Origin: Seohaeicola zhoushanensis
GTDB taxonomy: Bacteria; Pseudomonadota; Alphaproteobacteria; Rhodobacterales; Rhodobacteraceae
Assembly: GCF_014656415.1 (NCBI RefSeq)
Contig: NZ_BNCJ01000002.1
Coordinates: 402,213 to 466,212, forward strand
Direction: 5' to 3'
Length of the DNA: 64,000 bases
The first letter of the stretch is position 1, and every line of letters begins with the position of its first letter. Positions 52,486 through 61,741 of this stretch are shown here, piece by piece. A model generated the notes under the pieces. That model had not been told where the DNA came from. It searched no databases and worked only from the letters and a program-made list of their open reading frames with translations. Made by a program: the position numbers and the translations under genes.

Positions 52486-53430
52486 TTACTTCAGGAACTG
52501 GTCGACGTTGGTCTTGTCCACCAGCGTCGCCGGGATGAACAGGTAGGGGCCGGGGACGAGATCGGCCTTGTCCTTACCGTCGACGGCGATCTGCTTCATC
52601 ATGTCGACGGACTTGGCCGCCATGTCCTCGAAGGGGATCGCCACGGTGGCGGTCATCATCGACTCCGGGTCCTTGATGCGGGCAAAGACTTCCTGCCCGC
52701 CGTCGATCGACACCAGCGAGACGTCGCCCTTCTTCAGGCCCGACTCGCGCAGGATGTCGTCGATGATCAGCGCCTGGCCGTCGAACGAGGCCCAGATGCC
52801 CTGGAAGTTGCCGGCGTTCTGCAGGATCAGCGCGCTCATGCCGTTGCGCACGTCATCCTGCCAGGACTTGGTGCGCGCCATCGAGTGTTCGCCCAGCACC
52901 TTGACCTGCGGGTTCTCCTTCAGCACCACGTCCGTCACCTCGCCGCGGATGCGCGCGCCGGTGTTCGACTCGAACTTCTGCAGCAGCACGTTGCCCTCGA
53001 AGTTCATGCTGCCGAGCAGGTAGACCGCGGCCTCCGAGGCCATGACGTATTCGTTCGGCGTCACGTCGAAGAGCGTGTGCGGGCTGGCGCCCGACGAGAT
53101 GGTGATGACCGGGATTCCGGCCTCCTTGGCGGCGAGGAACTGCGCGTCGAACTGCACCGGCTTGGACATGCAGAGGATCATGCCGTCGACGCCCTTCTGG
53201 ATCAGGTTGTCGAGCTGCGAGGCATGGGTTTCCAGCGCGCCGTTCGAGTTCAGCACCTGCGTGGTCCAGCCCAGCTTCTCGGCCTCGGCGCCGACGGTAT
53301 TGGCGCAGCGGGCCTGGGTCTCGGCCGACATCTGGAAGGCCACGACGCCCAGTTCAAAGGCGCCCGCCTGTCCGGCGGCGAGGGCACCGGCAAGGCCGGC
53401 CGCGGCGATCAGAGCATTGAATTTCTTCAT
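52486..53430 (-). CDS. Periplasmic sugar-binding protein (CUT2/ribose-type ABC importer)
   Basis: 314 residues. Cleavable signal (MKKFNALIAAAGLAGALAAGQAGA) then a Peripla_BP_4-type two-lobe fold: NSNGALETHASQLDNLIQKGVDGMILCMSKP, LSTRSWQDDVR-like segment (KSWQDDVRNGMSALI) and VSIDGGQEVFARIKDPESMMTATVAIP. In the operon with nucleoside hydrolase the ligand could be ribose or a ribonucleoside. Confidence 0.88.
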   Translation of the reverse strand: MKKFNALIAAAGLAGALAAGQAGAFELGVVAFQMSAETQARCANTVGAEAEKLGWTTQVLNSNGALETHASQLDNLIQKGVDGMILCMSKPVQFDAQFLAAKEAGIPVITISSGASPHTLFDVTPNEYVMASEAAVYLLGSMNFEGNVLLQKFESNTGARIRGEVTDVVLKENPQVKVLGEHSMARTKSWQDDVRNGMSALILQNAGNFQGIWASFDGQALIIDDILRESGLKKGDVSLVSIDGGQEVFARIKDPESMMTATVAIPFEDMAAKSVDMMKQIAVDGKDKADLVPGPYLFIPATLVDKTNVDQFLK

Positions 53431-53450
53431 TTCACGTCTCCCTGTTGTCG

Positions 53451-54398
53451 TTACAGAGCGAATGCCGCTCTCTTCAAGACAGACGCCGATACGGCGACCG
53501 ATGCGATGATGATGATGCCGAGCATGATGTCCTGGATGTAATACTGCGCGCCGAGCAGCACGAGACCGTTGGACAGCATGACGATGATGAGCGCCCCGAC
53601 GAACGAGCCGAGGATATTGGCCTTGGCCGGGGTGAACATGGTCATTCCCAGCAGCGTTGCGGCGATGCCGTTCAGCATGAAGTCGCCCGCCATCTGCGGC
53701 GCGGCCGAGGAGAGGTTGGCGACCAGGAACACGGCGGTGAGGCCGGCGGCGAGGCCCGAGAGGGTCAGCGCCAGCACCTTGCAGCCGCGCGTGTTGATGC
53801 CCGAGCGGCGCGCCGCCTCCTCGTTCTCGCCGGTGGCCTGGATATGCACCCCGGTGCGGGTCTGCGTCGACAGCACCAGCGCGACCGCGAAGATCGCCAG
53901 GGTGAACAGGATGATGACCGGCACCGGGCCGATCTTGCCGCGACCGAGGTAGAGGAAATCCGGGTCCCAGCGCCCGACGAAGGCGACGCCGCCGGTGATC
54001 ATGAAGGCGAGCCCGTTGGCGACCGATGCGGTGCCCAGTGTCGAGATCAGCGAGGGCACCTTCAGCACGGTCACCAGGAAGCCGTTCAGCAGGCCGGCGG
54101 CGATGCCGGTCGCGAGCCCCGCGACGATGGCCAGCGGCCAGGCCACCTCGGTCGAGATCAGGAAGCCGATCACCACCGCCGAGAGGCTGCAGACGTTGGC
54201 AAAGGAGAGGTCGAGCTCGGAGGAGATCAGCGCGAAGGTGAAGCCGAAGGCGAGGATCGACAGGAAGCTGACCTGCTTCAGCACGTTCAGCAGGTTCGCG
54301 GTCGAGGCGAAGTTCGGCGCGAAGGCGATCAGGAACAGGAACAGCACGATCCCGGCGAGGAAGGTTCCGTAGGTTTCGACGATCTTCTTCAGGGTCAT
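53451..54398 (-). CDS. Sugar-type ABC transporter permease (RbsC family)
   Basis: 315 residues with about nine to ten membrane helices. GFTFALISSELDLSFANVCSLSAVVIGFL contains the family motif near helix 3 (LDLSxG-like), and GRWDPDFLYLGRGKIGPVPVIILFTL plus GENEEAARRSGINTRGCKVLALTLSGLAAGLTAVFLV is the conserved EAA-like cytoplasmic loop of RbsC proteins. As the only permease gene here it should form a homodimer. ATG at 54398. Confidence 0.9.
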   Translation of the reverse strand: MTLKKIVETYGTFLAGIVLFLFLIAFAPNFASTANLLNVLKQVSFLSILAFGFTFALISSELDLSFANVCSLSAVVIGFLISTEVAWPLAIVAGLATGIAAGLLNGFLVTVLKVPSLISTLGTASVANGLAFMITGGVAFVGRWDPDFLYLGRGKIGPVPVIILFTLAIFAVALVLSTQTRTGVHIQATGENEEAARRSGINTRGCKVLALTLSGLAAGLTAVFLVANLSSAAPQMAGDFMLNGIAATLLGMTMFTPAKANILGSFVGALIIVMLSNGLVLLGAQYYIQDIMLGIIIIASVAVSASVLKRAAFAL

Positions 54399-54420
54399 GA
54401 CGTCTGTTCCGGCTTGGGCG

Positions 54421-54927
54421 TCAACCGAGGCATTCGGGTGGGCAACTCTTGGTCCAGAAGGGGGCGGTCGGGCGGGCGGTGTCGTGGTCGCGGTAGCCCG
54501 GCGGGGCCGGGTTGACCTCGCCCCACCAGCCGTGGGCGCACATGCTGCGCCAGGCCATCTGGTCCTCGAGCGTGCGTTCGGGCGTGTCATGCGCCGCCTT
54601 GAGCGCGGCCCAGGCGTCGCGGACGGCCTGGTCGGTCGCATCCGAAGGAGTGGCGATATAGTCGAAGAAGGCGCCGGTGAGGGCCTCCATCTCGGCGGCA
54701 ATCTCGGGCCATTCGTCACGCTTGAGGTGCCAGGCGCCCAGCCAGTCGGCCACCACGGCCTCGATCGCGCCGGCGCGGCCCAGATCGGCGAAGCGGGCGG
54801 TGGTCAGCAGCATGTGGCGCGTCAGCTCGGCCGCCGCATGGTCGCGTCGCGCCGCCTCGGCGGCGGCTTTCATCGCCGCGATGGAGCGGTCGGCCTGGGC
54901 GTTCAGTTCGGCGAGCATATGGGTCAT
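54421..54927 (-). CDS. Unknown protein in the nucleoside/sugar importer operon
   Basis: 168 residues, no family recognised. The first two thirds are helical (LAELNAQADRSIAAMKAAAEAARRDHAAAELTRHML) and the last third is rich in Trp, Cys and Pro (WRSMCAHGWWGEVNPAPPGYRDHD ... FWTKSCPPECLG), with three Cys and several His that might bind a metal. No signal peptide or membrane helix. It overlaps the nucleoside hydrolase stop by 4 bases (ATGA) and lies 22 bp before the permease, so it is translationally tied to nucleoside cleavage. Function unknown. Confidence 0.65.
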   Translation of the reverse strand: MTHMLAELNAQADRSIAAMKAAAEAARRDHAAAELTRHMLLTTARFADLGRAGAIEAVVADWLGAWHLKRDEWPEIAAEMEALTGAFFDYIATPSDATDQAVRDAWAALKAAHDTPERTLEDQMAWRSMCAHGWWGEVNPAPPGYRDHDTARPTAPFWTKSCPPECLG

Positions 54928-55889
54928 GGTGCCGTCTTTTCCTTGATGGCCTCGGGATTGTCGAGGGATTTTACGCAGTTAGCGATCCGCGCGAACATTG
55001 CGTCGGCGTCCAGCGTGCCGATGACATGGGCATTGGCCGGCTGGCCGCTGCGGTCCCACCAGTCAATGGTCGAGCGGCCGACGGTCGGCCCCTCGGCGGT
55101 CTCGATGTCGATGTGGCAGTCGCGCCCCTCGAAGAGCTCGGGCCAGAGCAGCCAGGCGACGGTGCAGGGGTCGTGCATCGGGTGGCCTTCACCGCCGCCG
55201 AGCGCCGCGCCGCCGGGGCGTTCCCGGCGCAGCATCGACAGGATCTGCGCCTGCACTGGGCCATCGGTATCAAAGCCGGTCAGCCGGGCGGGCGAGGCGA
55301 CCGCCTGATAGGTGGCGCTCAGCGGGAAGAGCGTGATCGGGATGCCCGCGCCAAAGACGATGGCCGCCGCATGGGGATCGACGAAGAAGTTGAACTCGGC
55401 CGCTGCCGTCATGTTGCCGAGGTCGCGCGCGCCGCCCATGATGACCAGCCGCTCGATCTTCCCGGCGATCTCGGGCGCGATGCGCAGTGCCAGCGCGATA
55501 TTGGTGAGCGGCCCCAGCGCGCAGATCGTGACCCGGCGCGAACTGGCGCGCAGGTGTTCAGCGAGGAAGGTCACCGCATGGACTTCGCGCGCCGCCTGTT
55601 CAGGGGCGGGCAGGGCCATCCCGGCCAGCCCGTCGGCGCCGCAGATGAACTCGGCGGTGTGCAGCGGGCGCATGATCGGCTGGGCCGCGCCGGCATAGAC
55701 CGGGATATCGGGCCGGCTGGCCAGCTGGCAGATCCGCAGCGCGTTCACGGTGGTCTGCGCCACCCCGACATTGCCGGCGACGGTGGTCACGGCGGCGACT
55801 TCGAGCTGTTCGGGCACGCTCAGCGCCAGGAGAATCGCCAGCGCGTCATCCTGCCCCGGATCCGTGTCGATGATGATCCGCTTGCTCAT
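54924..55889 (-). CDS. Inosine-uridine-preferring nucleoside hydrolase family protein
   Basis: 321 residues. The Ca-binding N-terminal motif IIIDTDPGQDDALAI, the conserved VTTVAGNV, LGPLTNIALAL and NFFVDPHAAAIVF, and the distal catalytic-region MHDPCTVAWLL are all present. The enzyme hydrolyses ribonucleosides to base and ribose (some relatives act on pyrimidine-derived or other N-glycosides). No signal peptide, so it acts after import. First gene of the leftward operon, with the MarR-type operator 55-75 bp upstream. Confidence 0.92.
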   Translation of the reverse strand: MSKRIIIDTDPGQDDALAILLALSVPEQLEVAAVTTVAGNVGVAQTTVNALRICQLASRPDIPVYAGAAQPIMRPLHTAEFICGADGLAGMALPAPEQAAREVHAVTFLAEHLRASSRRVTICALGPLTNIALALRIAPEIAGKIERLVIMGGARDLGNMTAAAEFNFFVDPHAAAIVFGAGIPITLFPLSATYQAVASPARLTGFDTDGPVQAQILSMLRRERPGGAALGGGEGHPMHDPCTVAWLLWPELFEGRDCHIDIETAEGPTVGRSTIDWWDRSGQPANAHVIGTLDADAMFARIANCVKSLDNPEAIKEKTAP

Positions 55890-55943
55890 TTCTTTCCGTC
55901 CCAGTAAGGCCCCCCGGCCTTGGCGCTTGCCCGCCGCGGCATT

Positions 55944-55964
55944 TTATCTTAGCAACTAAGATAA
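55944..55964. promoter_or_regulatory. Inverted-repeat operator between nucleoside hydrolase operon and marR-type gene
   Basis: TTATCTTAG, 3 bp (CAA), then CTAAGATAA: a perfect 9-bp inverted repeat in an AT-rich patch of an otherwise GC-rich stretch. It is centred in the 99-bp divergent region, 25 bp before the regulator start. Size and symmetry fit MarR-family dimers. Confidence 0.8.
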
Positions 55965-55988
55965 CCAGTAGTTAAGGGAAAGCGCCCG

Positions 55989-56513
55989 GTGTCTGTCAAG
56001 CCGCAAAAGCCGACTGCACTGCCCGAATCCCGCGCCGCGCGGCTGGAGCGGCTCGACCGCACGATCCGGGCGGCCAGCGCGCAGCGCACGCTCTACTCCG
56101 GGGTGCTGGCCAGCAAGCTCGGGCTGCACCAGACTGACCTGGAATGCCTCTTCATCATCACGCTGGGCGAGAAGGTGACGCCGGGCCGGCTGGCGCAGGA
56201 GACCGGGTTGACCACCGGGGCGATCACCGGCGTCGTCGACCGGATCGAACGCGCGGGCTATATCCGCCGGGTGCGCGACACCAGCGACCGGCGGCGGCTG
56301 TTCCTCGAACCGGTGGCCGAGAAGATCGAGGAGATCCGCGCGATCAACCGGCGCGCCTATCACGCCTGGATCCGCGACCTCGCGCGCTACAGCGAAGAGG
56401 AACTCGACATCCTGCTCGACTTCGCCGACCGCAACTACGAGGCGGCGGTCAACGCGACGATCAAGCTGCGCCGCGAGAGCCGCGGCGAAGAGGAGACGCC
56501 GAAGGCCGGTTGA
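55989..56513 (+). CDS. MarR-family transcriptional regulator
   Basis: 174 residues from GTG 55989 (AAGGGAAAG upstream). Winged-helix core: LGLHQTDLECLFIITLGEKVTPGRLAQETGLTTGAITGVVDRIERAGYIRRVRDTSDRRRLFLEPV, with the DxRxx wing (DTSDRRRL). Divergent from the nucleoside hydrolase operon with a near-perfect operator between, so it most likely represses that operon and itself; a nucleoside or breakdown product would be the natural ligand. Confidence 0.9.
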   Translation: MSVKPQKPTALPESRAARLERLDRTIRAASAQRTLYSGVLASKLGLHQTDLECLFIITLGEKVTPGRLAQETGLTTGAITGVVDRIERAGYIRRVRDTSDRRRLFLEPVAEKIEEIRAINRRAYHAWIRDLARYSEEELDILLDFADRNYEAAVNATIKLRRESRGEEETPKAG

Positions 56514-56519
56514 CCCGGC

Positions 56520-56855
56520 TCAGTCGAGGAATTCGACAGGGCGCTCCCACTGGATCAGCACGGTGCAGCCCGGTTCGGACCAGACCCGGTGCTCGGTGCC
56601 CGCCGGGTTGAACACCAGCGCGCCGGGGCCGTAGTCGCCGAGATCGTCGCTCTGGGTGCCCGAGAGCACGAGGATCGTCTCCAACCCGGTATGGCGGTGG
56701 CGCGGCACCGAGGCGCCGGGGGCATAGCGCAGCAGCGCCACGTCGGGGCCTTCGCCCTGCCAGAGCGGGCAGATCTCGACCCCCTCGCGGAACGGCTGGA
56801 ACGGCTGGTCTTCCCAATGCGCGAGGAAGGAGAGGAGGGCGGCGGGCTCAGGCAT
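56520..56855 (-). CDS. Cupin-domain protein
   Basis: 111 residues, one conserved-barrel cupin: motif 1 [20 protein letters not shown] (His-x-His and Glu metal ligands) and motif 2 [16 protein letters not shown]. It resembles the ChrR-type cupin subgroup. Last gene of the BMP-importer operon, overlapping the preceding hydrolase by 8 bp. Role unknown; small stand-alone cupins often act as isomerases, dioxygenases or sensors. Confidence 0.8.
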   Translation of the reverse strand: MPEPAALLSFLAHWEDQPFQPFREGVEICPLWQGEGPDVALLRYAPGASVPRHRHTGLETILVLSGTQSDDLGDYGPGALVFNPAGTEHRVWSEPGCTVLIQWERPVEFLD

Positions 56856-57513
56856 CCAGCGCCTCCAGCACGGCGGCGACCGGGGCGGCCCAGCCGACGA
56901 TGCCGCCCTGGGCGGTGATCATCTCGATGGCGGCCTGCTTGAAGGCGGGGAAATAGCTTTCGGTGGCATCGGTGGCGAGCAGCCCGTCATAGCCCCGGTC
57001 GTTGGCCTCGCGCATGGTGGTCTGGACGCAGACCTCGGTGGTGACGCCGGCGAAGACCAGCTGGCGGATGCCACGGCGGTCGAGATACTCCTGCAACCCC
57101 GTCGCGTAGAAGGCGCCCTTGCCGGGCTTGTCGATGACCCATTCGCCCGAGGCGGGAGCGAGTTCGGGGATGATGTCGGCCCCCGGCGCATCGGCGATCA
57201 GGATGCGGCCCATCGGCCCCTCGTCACCGATCCTGAGCGAGGGATTGCCGCGCAGCCGCTTGGCGGGCGGGCAGTCCGAGAGGTCGGGGCGGTGGCATTC
57301 GCGGGTGTGGATCACCGGCAGGCCCGCCTCGCGGAAACCGCCGATCAGCGCGGCCACGGTGGGGATGATCGCCTGCAGCAGCGATACGTCGTTGCCCAGC
57401 GTCGCGCCGAAGCCGCCGGGCTCGACGAAATCGCGCTGCATGTCGATGACGATCAGGGCGATGCTGTCGCGCTCGAAGGGAAAGTCGAAGGGGGCCGCCT
57501 TGATCGTGGGCAT
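56848..57513 (-). CDS. Isochorismatase-fold cysteine hydrolase 1
   Basis: 221 residues. The amidohydrolase triad is readable: Asp in [14 protein letters not shown], Lys in [13 protein letters not shown], Cys in [23 protein letters not shown]. It shares this layout and the N-terminal MPTI start with the second hydrolase at 59027-59704. Relatives include ureidoacrylate amidohydrolase (RutB), biuret hydrolase and N-carbamoylsarcosine amidase, so a C-N bond in an imported N-compound is the likely target. Confidence 0.85.
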   Translation of the reverse strand: MPTIKAAPFDFPFERDSIALIVIDMQRDFVEPGGFGATLGNDVSLLQAIIPTVAALIGGFREAGLPVIHTRECHRPDLSDCPPAKRLRGNPSLRIGDEGPMGRILIADAPGADIIPELAPASGEWVIDKPGKGAFYATGLQEYLDRRGIRQLVFAGVTTEVCVQTTMREANDRGYDGLLATDATESYFPAFKQAAIEMITAQGGIVGWAAPVAAVLEALDA

Positions 57514-59030
57514 CAGCCGTGTCCTGCCATGTGCTGGCCGATCTCGACGATATTCGCCGCCGCGATCGGGGTTTCAAAGCTGACCCGGCCCTCGCTCATC
57601 ACGATGATGCGGTCGGCCAGTTCCATGATCTCGTCGAGGTCCTCGCTGATGAGCAGCACCGCCGTGCCCTTGTTGCGGGCCGCCATGATCCGGTCGCGCA
57701 CGCTGTTCACGGCGGCGAAGTCGAGGCCGAAACAGGGGTTCGAGACGATCAGCACGTCAACATCGCCAGTCAGCTCGCGCCCGAGCACCGCGCGCTGCAC
57801 GTTGCCGCCCGAGAGCGAGGCGATGCGCGCGGCGGGCGAGGATGTCTTGACCTTGAAGGTCTCGATCAGGTCCGAGGCGTTCTTGGCCATCGCCCGGCGG
57901 TCCTGCCAGAAGCTGGGCCTGCCGCCCTTGTCGGCGTCGAAGATGCGGAAGGCGAGGTTCTCGGCCACGCTCATGCGCGGGGCGCAGGCGTTGTGCAGCG
58001 GCTCCTCGGGCAGGTAGCGGATCTTGTGGCGGCGTGCCTCGGCGCGGGTGGCGCGGAAGGCGTCGCCCTTCACGGTGATCTCGCCCGCCGAGACGTGGCG
58101 CTGGCCGGTCAGGATCTCCATCAGCTCCATCTGGCCGTTGCCCGAGATGCCGGCGACACCCAGGATCTCGCCCGATTTCAGGGTAATGTTCTCGATCTCG
58201 ATCGACTTCAGCCCCGAGCGGTCCTTGGCCCGAAGCGCCTTCAGCGCCAGCACCGGGTGCTGCCGGGTCGCGGCCCGGCGGCGCTCGCTTGTCTCGGGCG
58301 CCTTGCCCATCATCGTCTCGCTCATCTCCTCGACGCTGATCTCGCCGACCTTGCCGCCGCCGACGCGCCTGCCGCGCCGCAGGATGGTCACGGCATCGGC
58401 GAAGGCGGTCACCTCGCGGAACTTGTGCGAGATCATCAGCACGGTGATCTGCCCCGCCTCGGTCAGGCCGCGCACGTGGCCCAGCACCTCGTCCGCCTCG
58501 GCGGGGGTCAGGACCGAGGTCGGCTCGTCCAGGATCAGGAAACGGTTACCGAGGTAGAGCTGCTTGAGGATCTCCAGCTTCTGCTTCTCGCCTGCCGCCA
58601 GCCGGCTGACCGGCTGGTCCAGCGGCACCTTGAATGGCATCTGCGCCATGAACTCGGTCAGGCGGCGGTGCTCGGCGCGCCAGTTGATGACCGCCGGCGC
58701 ATCGGCGCGGCTGATCACCAGGTTCTCGGCGGCGGTGAGCGAGGGCACCAGGGTGAAATGCTGGTAGACCATGCCGAGGCCCAGCTGCTGCGCCACGCGC
58801 GGGTCGGTCATCTTCACCTGGCTGCTGTTCACCATCAGCTCGCCCGAGGTCGCCCGGTAGAAGCCCATGATGCATTTCACCAGCGTCGACTTGCCCGCGC
58901 CGTTCTCGCCCAGCAGGGCGTGGAATGAGCCGGCGGGAATGTCGATCGAGACATCGTCCAGCGCGGTGAAATCGCCGAAGCGCATGGTCATGTGCAGCGC
59001 CTCTACGCTGATCGCCCCCGCGCCGCTCAT
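57513..59030 (-). CDS. BMP/nucleoside-class ABC transporter ATPase (two ABC domains)
   Basis: 505 residues with two ABC modules. Domain 1: Walker [13 protein letters not shown], signature altered to [12 protein letters not shown], Walker [12 protein letters not shown]. Domain 2: Walker A degenerate ([12 protein letters not shown]), signature [15 protein letters not shown], Walker B region [13 protein letters not shown] lacking the catalytic Glu. This asymmetry is typical of the RbsA/YufO class. ATG 59030 overlaps the stop of hydrolase 2. Confidence 0.9.
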   Translation of the reverse strand: MSGAGAISVEALHMTMRFGDFTALDDVSIDIPAGSFHALLGENGAGKSTLVKCIMGFYRATSGELMVNSSQVKMTDPRVAQQLGLGMVYQHFTLVPSLTAAENLVISRADAPAVINWRAEHRRLTEFMAQMPFKVPLDQPVSRLAAGEKQKLEILKQLYLGNRFLILDEPTSVLTPAEADEVLGHVRGLTEAGQITVLMISHKFREVTAFADAVTILRRGRRVGGGKVGEISVEEMSETMMGKAPETSERRRAATRQHPVLALKALRAKDRSGLKSIEIENITLKSGEILGVAGISGNGQMELMEILTGQRHVSAGEITVKGDAFRATRAEARRHKIRYLPEEPLHNACAPRMSVAENLAFRIFDADKGGRPSFWQDRRAMAKNASDLIETFKVKTSSPAARIASLSGGNVQRAVLGRELTGDVDVLIVSNPCFGLDFAAVNSVRDRIMAARNKGTAVLLISEDLDEIMELADRIIVMSEGRVSFETPIAAANIVEIGQHMAGHG

Positions 59031-59704
59031 GGCAGGGCCGCGATCAGGCTGGCGCTGTCGGTGACCGCGCCGAAGACGCCGCCCTGCATCGTCACCATGT
59101 TGATGGCGGCGGTGTGGTTGGCCGGGTCGGTCGCGCCGCAGCAATCCTCGACGATCACGCATTCGAAGCCGCGATCATTGGCCTCGCGCATGGTGGTCGA
59201 GACGCAGACGTCGGTGGTGATGCCGGTGAGGATGATGTTCTCGATGCCCCTGGTGCGCAGGATCAGCTCCAGGTCGGTGGCGCAGAAGCTGCCCTTGCCG
59301 GGCTTGTCGATGATGACCTCGCCCGGCGCGGGGTAGAGTTCGGGGATGATGTCCCAGCCCGCCTCGCCACGGATCAGGATGCGGCCGCAGGGGCCGGGGT
59401 CGCCGATCCCCGCGCCGATCTGCTGCGAGCGCCATTTCTTGTTCGGCGGCAGGTCGGCCAGGTCGGGGCGATGCCCCTCGCGGGTGTGGATGATGTGATA
59501 GCCCTTGGCCCGCATGTCGGCCATCAGCGCCTTGATCGGTTCGATCGGGGCCTGGGTCAGCGACAGGTCATAACCCATGTGGTCGACATAGCCGCCCTTG
59601 CCGCAGAAGTCGGTCTGCATGTCGATCACGATCAGCGCGGTGTTCTCGCGGCGCAGGTCGCCGTTGTAGGGCCAGGCATAGGGTCGGCTCTCGATGGTGG
59701 GCAT
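59027..59704 (-). CDS. Isochorismatase-fold cysteine hydrolase 2
   Basis: 225 residues. Triad: Asp in [14 protein letters not shown], Lys in [13 protein letters not shown], Cys in [21 protein letters not shown]. The [14 protein letters not shown] region resembles biuret/ureidoacrylate-type amidohydrolases (RutB-like). Its position inside the importer operon, between a permease gene and the ATPase gene (ATGA overlap with the latter), is strong evidence that its substrate is delivered by this importer. Paralogous to hydrolase 1. Confidence 0.86.
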   Translation of the reverse strand: MPTIESRPYAWPYNGDLRRENTALIVIDMQTDFCGKGGYVDHMGYDLSLTQAPIEPIKALMADMRAKGYHIIHTREGHRPDLADLPPNKKWRSQQIGAGIGDPGPCGRILIRGEAGWDIIPELYPAPGEVIIDKPGKGSFCATDLELILRTRGIENIILTGITTDVCVSTTMREANDRGFECVIVEDCCGATDPANHTAAINMVTMQGGVFGAVTDSASLIAALP

Positions 59705-59713
59705 GGAGATTCC

Positions 59714-60640
59714 TTACTTGGTCAGGCTCAGTTCGAGGGGGGCGCCCTGCATCGACCGCTCGGTCGAGCTGGTCAGGATCAGCAGGGCGAGCGTCAGCAC
59801 GTAGGGAGCGGCGAAGAAGAGGTAATAGCCCTGGGTCACGCCGACCGATTGCAGCGCGGGGCCAAGCGCGCCCGCGCCGCCGAAGAGCAGCGCCGCCCAG
59901 AAGCAGTTGGCCGGGCTCCAGCGCGCGAAGATCACCAGCGCGATGGCCATAAGGCCCTGGCCCGAGGAGATGCCCTCGTTCCAGCTGCCGGGGTAGTAGA
60001 GCGAGAGGTAGGCGCCGCCGATCCCCGCCAGCGCGCCGCCGACCCCGGTGGCGAGCAGGCGCACCAGGTCGGGGTCGAGGCCCATGGCGCGGGCCGCGTC
60101 GGTGCTGTCGCCGACCACGCGCACGATCAGGCCGACGCGGGTGGCGCGGAACATCCATGTCATGAACACGGCAAGCAGCCCGCCGAGGAGGAACAGCACG
60201 TTGACCTGCAACGCCGCCTGCACCTGCGGGATCGACGACCACCAGCCGAAGGAGATCGCCGGCAGGTCGGGCGCGACCGGCTGCACGTAGGGCTTGCCGA
60301 AGAAGAAGGCGAGGCCCATGCCCAGCAGCATCATGGCGATGCCGATGGCGATGTCGTTGACGCCCTTGAACTTGCAGATCCAGCCGTGGACCAGCCCGAA
60401 GAGCAGCCCCGCGAAGGCCGCCGCCAGCACGCCGAAGAAGGCCGAGTTGGTCTCGTATGCCACCGCGTAGCCCGACATCGCGCCGAAGACCAGCGTGCCC
60501 TCCAGCCCGAGGTTGATGCGCCCCGAGCGCTCGGTCAGGCATTCGCCGAGCGAGACGAAGATGAAGGGCGTCGAGACCCGGATCGCGCCGCCGAGAATGG
60601 CGAGCGGCACACCCCAGAGACCAATATCGACGGTTTCCAT
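59714..60640 (-). CDS. BMP-class ABC transporter permease 2
   Basis: 308 residues with about eight to nine helices. TPFIFVSLGECLTERSGRINLGLEGTLVFGAMSGYAVAY is a signature of YufQ/NupC-type permeases of nucleoside ABC importers, with GLIVRVVGDSTDAARAMGLDPDLVRLLATGVGGALAGIGGAYLSLYY as the coupling loop region. Directly follows permease 1 (1-base overlap). Confidence 0.9.
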   Translation of the reverse strand: METVDIGLWGVPLAILGGAIRVSTPFIFVSLGECLTERSGRINLGLEGTLVFGAMSGYAVAYETNSAFFGVLAAAFAGLLFGLVHGWICKFKGVNDIAIGIAMMLLGMGLAFFFGKPYVQPVAPDLPAISFGWWSSIPQVQAALQVNVLFLLGGLLAVFMTWMFRATRVGLIVRVVGDSTDAARAMGLDPDLVRLLATGVGGALAGIGGAYLSLYYPGSWNEGISSGQGLMAIALVIFARWSPANCFWAALLFGGAGALGPALQSVGVTQGYYLFFAAPYVLTLALLILTSSTERSMQGAPLELSLTK

Positions 60641-61740
60641 CAGCGCGACTCCCAGTAGCCGGGGCTGAAGATGCGCAGGCGGCCGTAGAGCGCCTCGCTC
60701 AGCAGGATGATGATGAAGACCATCCCCTCGAAGACGAGGATGGTCGCGTCGGGCAGGTCCATGCGGCGCTGGATCAGGCCCGAGGAGGCCTCGAACCCGG
60801 CCATCAGCACCGCCACCGGCAGGATGGCCAGCGGGTTGTGGCGGGCCAGGAAGGCGATCAGGATGCCGGTATAGCCGTATCCCGCGATCAGCGAGGCATT
60901 GGCCGAGCCGTGCACGGCCGCCACCTCGAAGAAACCGGCGAGCCCGGCCCAGGCGCCGCCAAGGGCGGTGAAGCCGATCACCAGCGGTCCGACCGGCAGG
61001 CCCTGCACCTGCGCCGCGCGGATGTTGTCGCCGGCGATGCGGGCGGCGAAGCCCAGCGTCGTGCGGTCGATCAGGATCCAGCAGAGCACGCAGGCGATCA
61101 CCCCCGCAGCGACACCCCAATGGGCGGCGATGAAGGGCATCTCGCCCACCCGCAGCGCCGCGTCGAGCGGGGCGGTGGAGGGCTTGTTCAGGCTGCCGGG
61201 GTCGCGGAACGGCCCCTCGACGAAATGGTTGAACAACGCGATGGCGATATAGGCCATGAGCAGCGAGGAGATCGTCTCGTTCACGCCGCGCTTGATCCGC
61301 AGCGCGCCGATGGCGCCGATCCAGAGCCCGCCGAGGACCATTGCCGACAGGGCCATCAGGACCATGCCCAGCGGGCCCGCGACATGGGTGCCGGTGACTC
61401 CGGCGGCCAGACCGCCCAGCACGATGGCGCCTTCGCCACCGATCACCACCAGCCCGAGCCGGGCCGGCAGCGCCACGCAGAGCGCGGCCATGATGAGCGG
61501 CGCCACCCGCGAGAGGGTGTTCTGCCAGGAAAACGCCGACGAGAACCCGGCCTTCCACACCAGCCCGTAGAACTCGGCAGGGGACTTGCCGAGAAACAAC
61601 AGGAACAGGCTGAAGGCCAGGAACCCGGCGAGCAGCGCCCCGAGCGGGATCGCCACTGCCTCGGCGCGGGGCATCAGGCCAGAGAATACCCTAGCCCCGG
61701 CGTTCGGACCCCGACCCACGATATGATCGGAGGCGGCCAT
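60640..61740 (-). CDS. BMP-class ABC transporter permease 1
   Basis: 366 residues, about eight to ten helices: AVAIPLGALLAGFLAFSLFLLFLG, VAPLIMAALCVALPARLGLVVIGGEGAIVLGGLAAG, GLWIGAIGALRIKRGVNETISSLLMAYIAIALFNHF. The motif GLVVIGGEGAIVLGG and GVNETISSLLMNYI-like stretch are those of YufP-type nucleoside permeases. ATG at 61740 starts one base after the binding-protein stop; an internal ATG at 61674 is possible. Confidence 0.88.
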   Translation of the reverse strand: MAASDHIVGRGPNAGARVFSGLMPRAEAVAIPLGALLAGFLAFSLFLLFLGKSPAEFYGLVWKAGFSSAFSWQNTLSRVAPLIMAALCVALPARLGLVVIGGEGAIVLGGLAAGVTGTHVAGPLGMVLMALSAMVLGGLWIGAIGALRIKRGVNETISSLLMAYIAIALFNHFVEGPFRDPGSLNKPSTAPLDAALRVGEMPFIAAHWGVAAGVIACVLCWILIDRTTLGFAARIAGDNIRAAQVQGLPVGPLVIGFTALGGAWAGLAGFFEVAAVHGSANASLIAGYGYTGILIAFLARHNPLAILPVAVLMAGFEASSGLIQRRMDLPDATILVFEGMVFIIILLSEALYGRLRIFSPGYWESR

Positions 61741-61741
61741 G

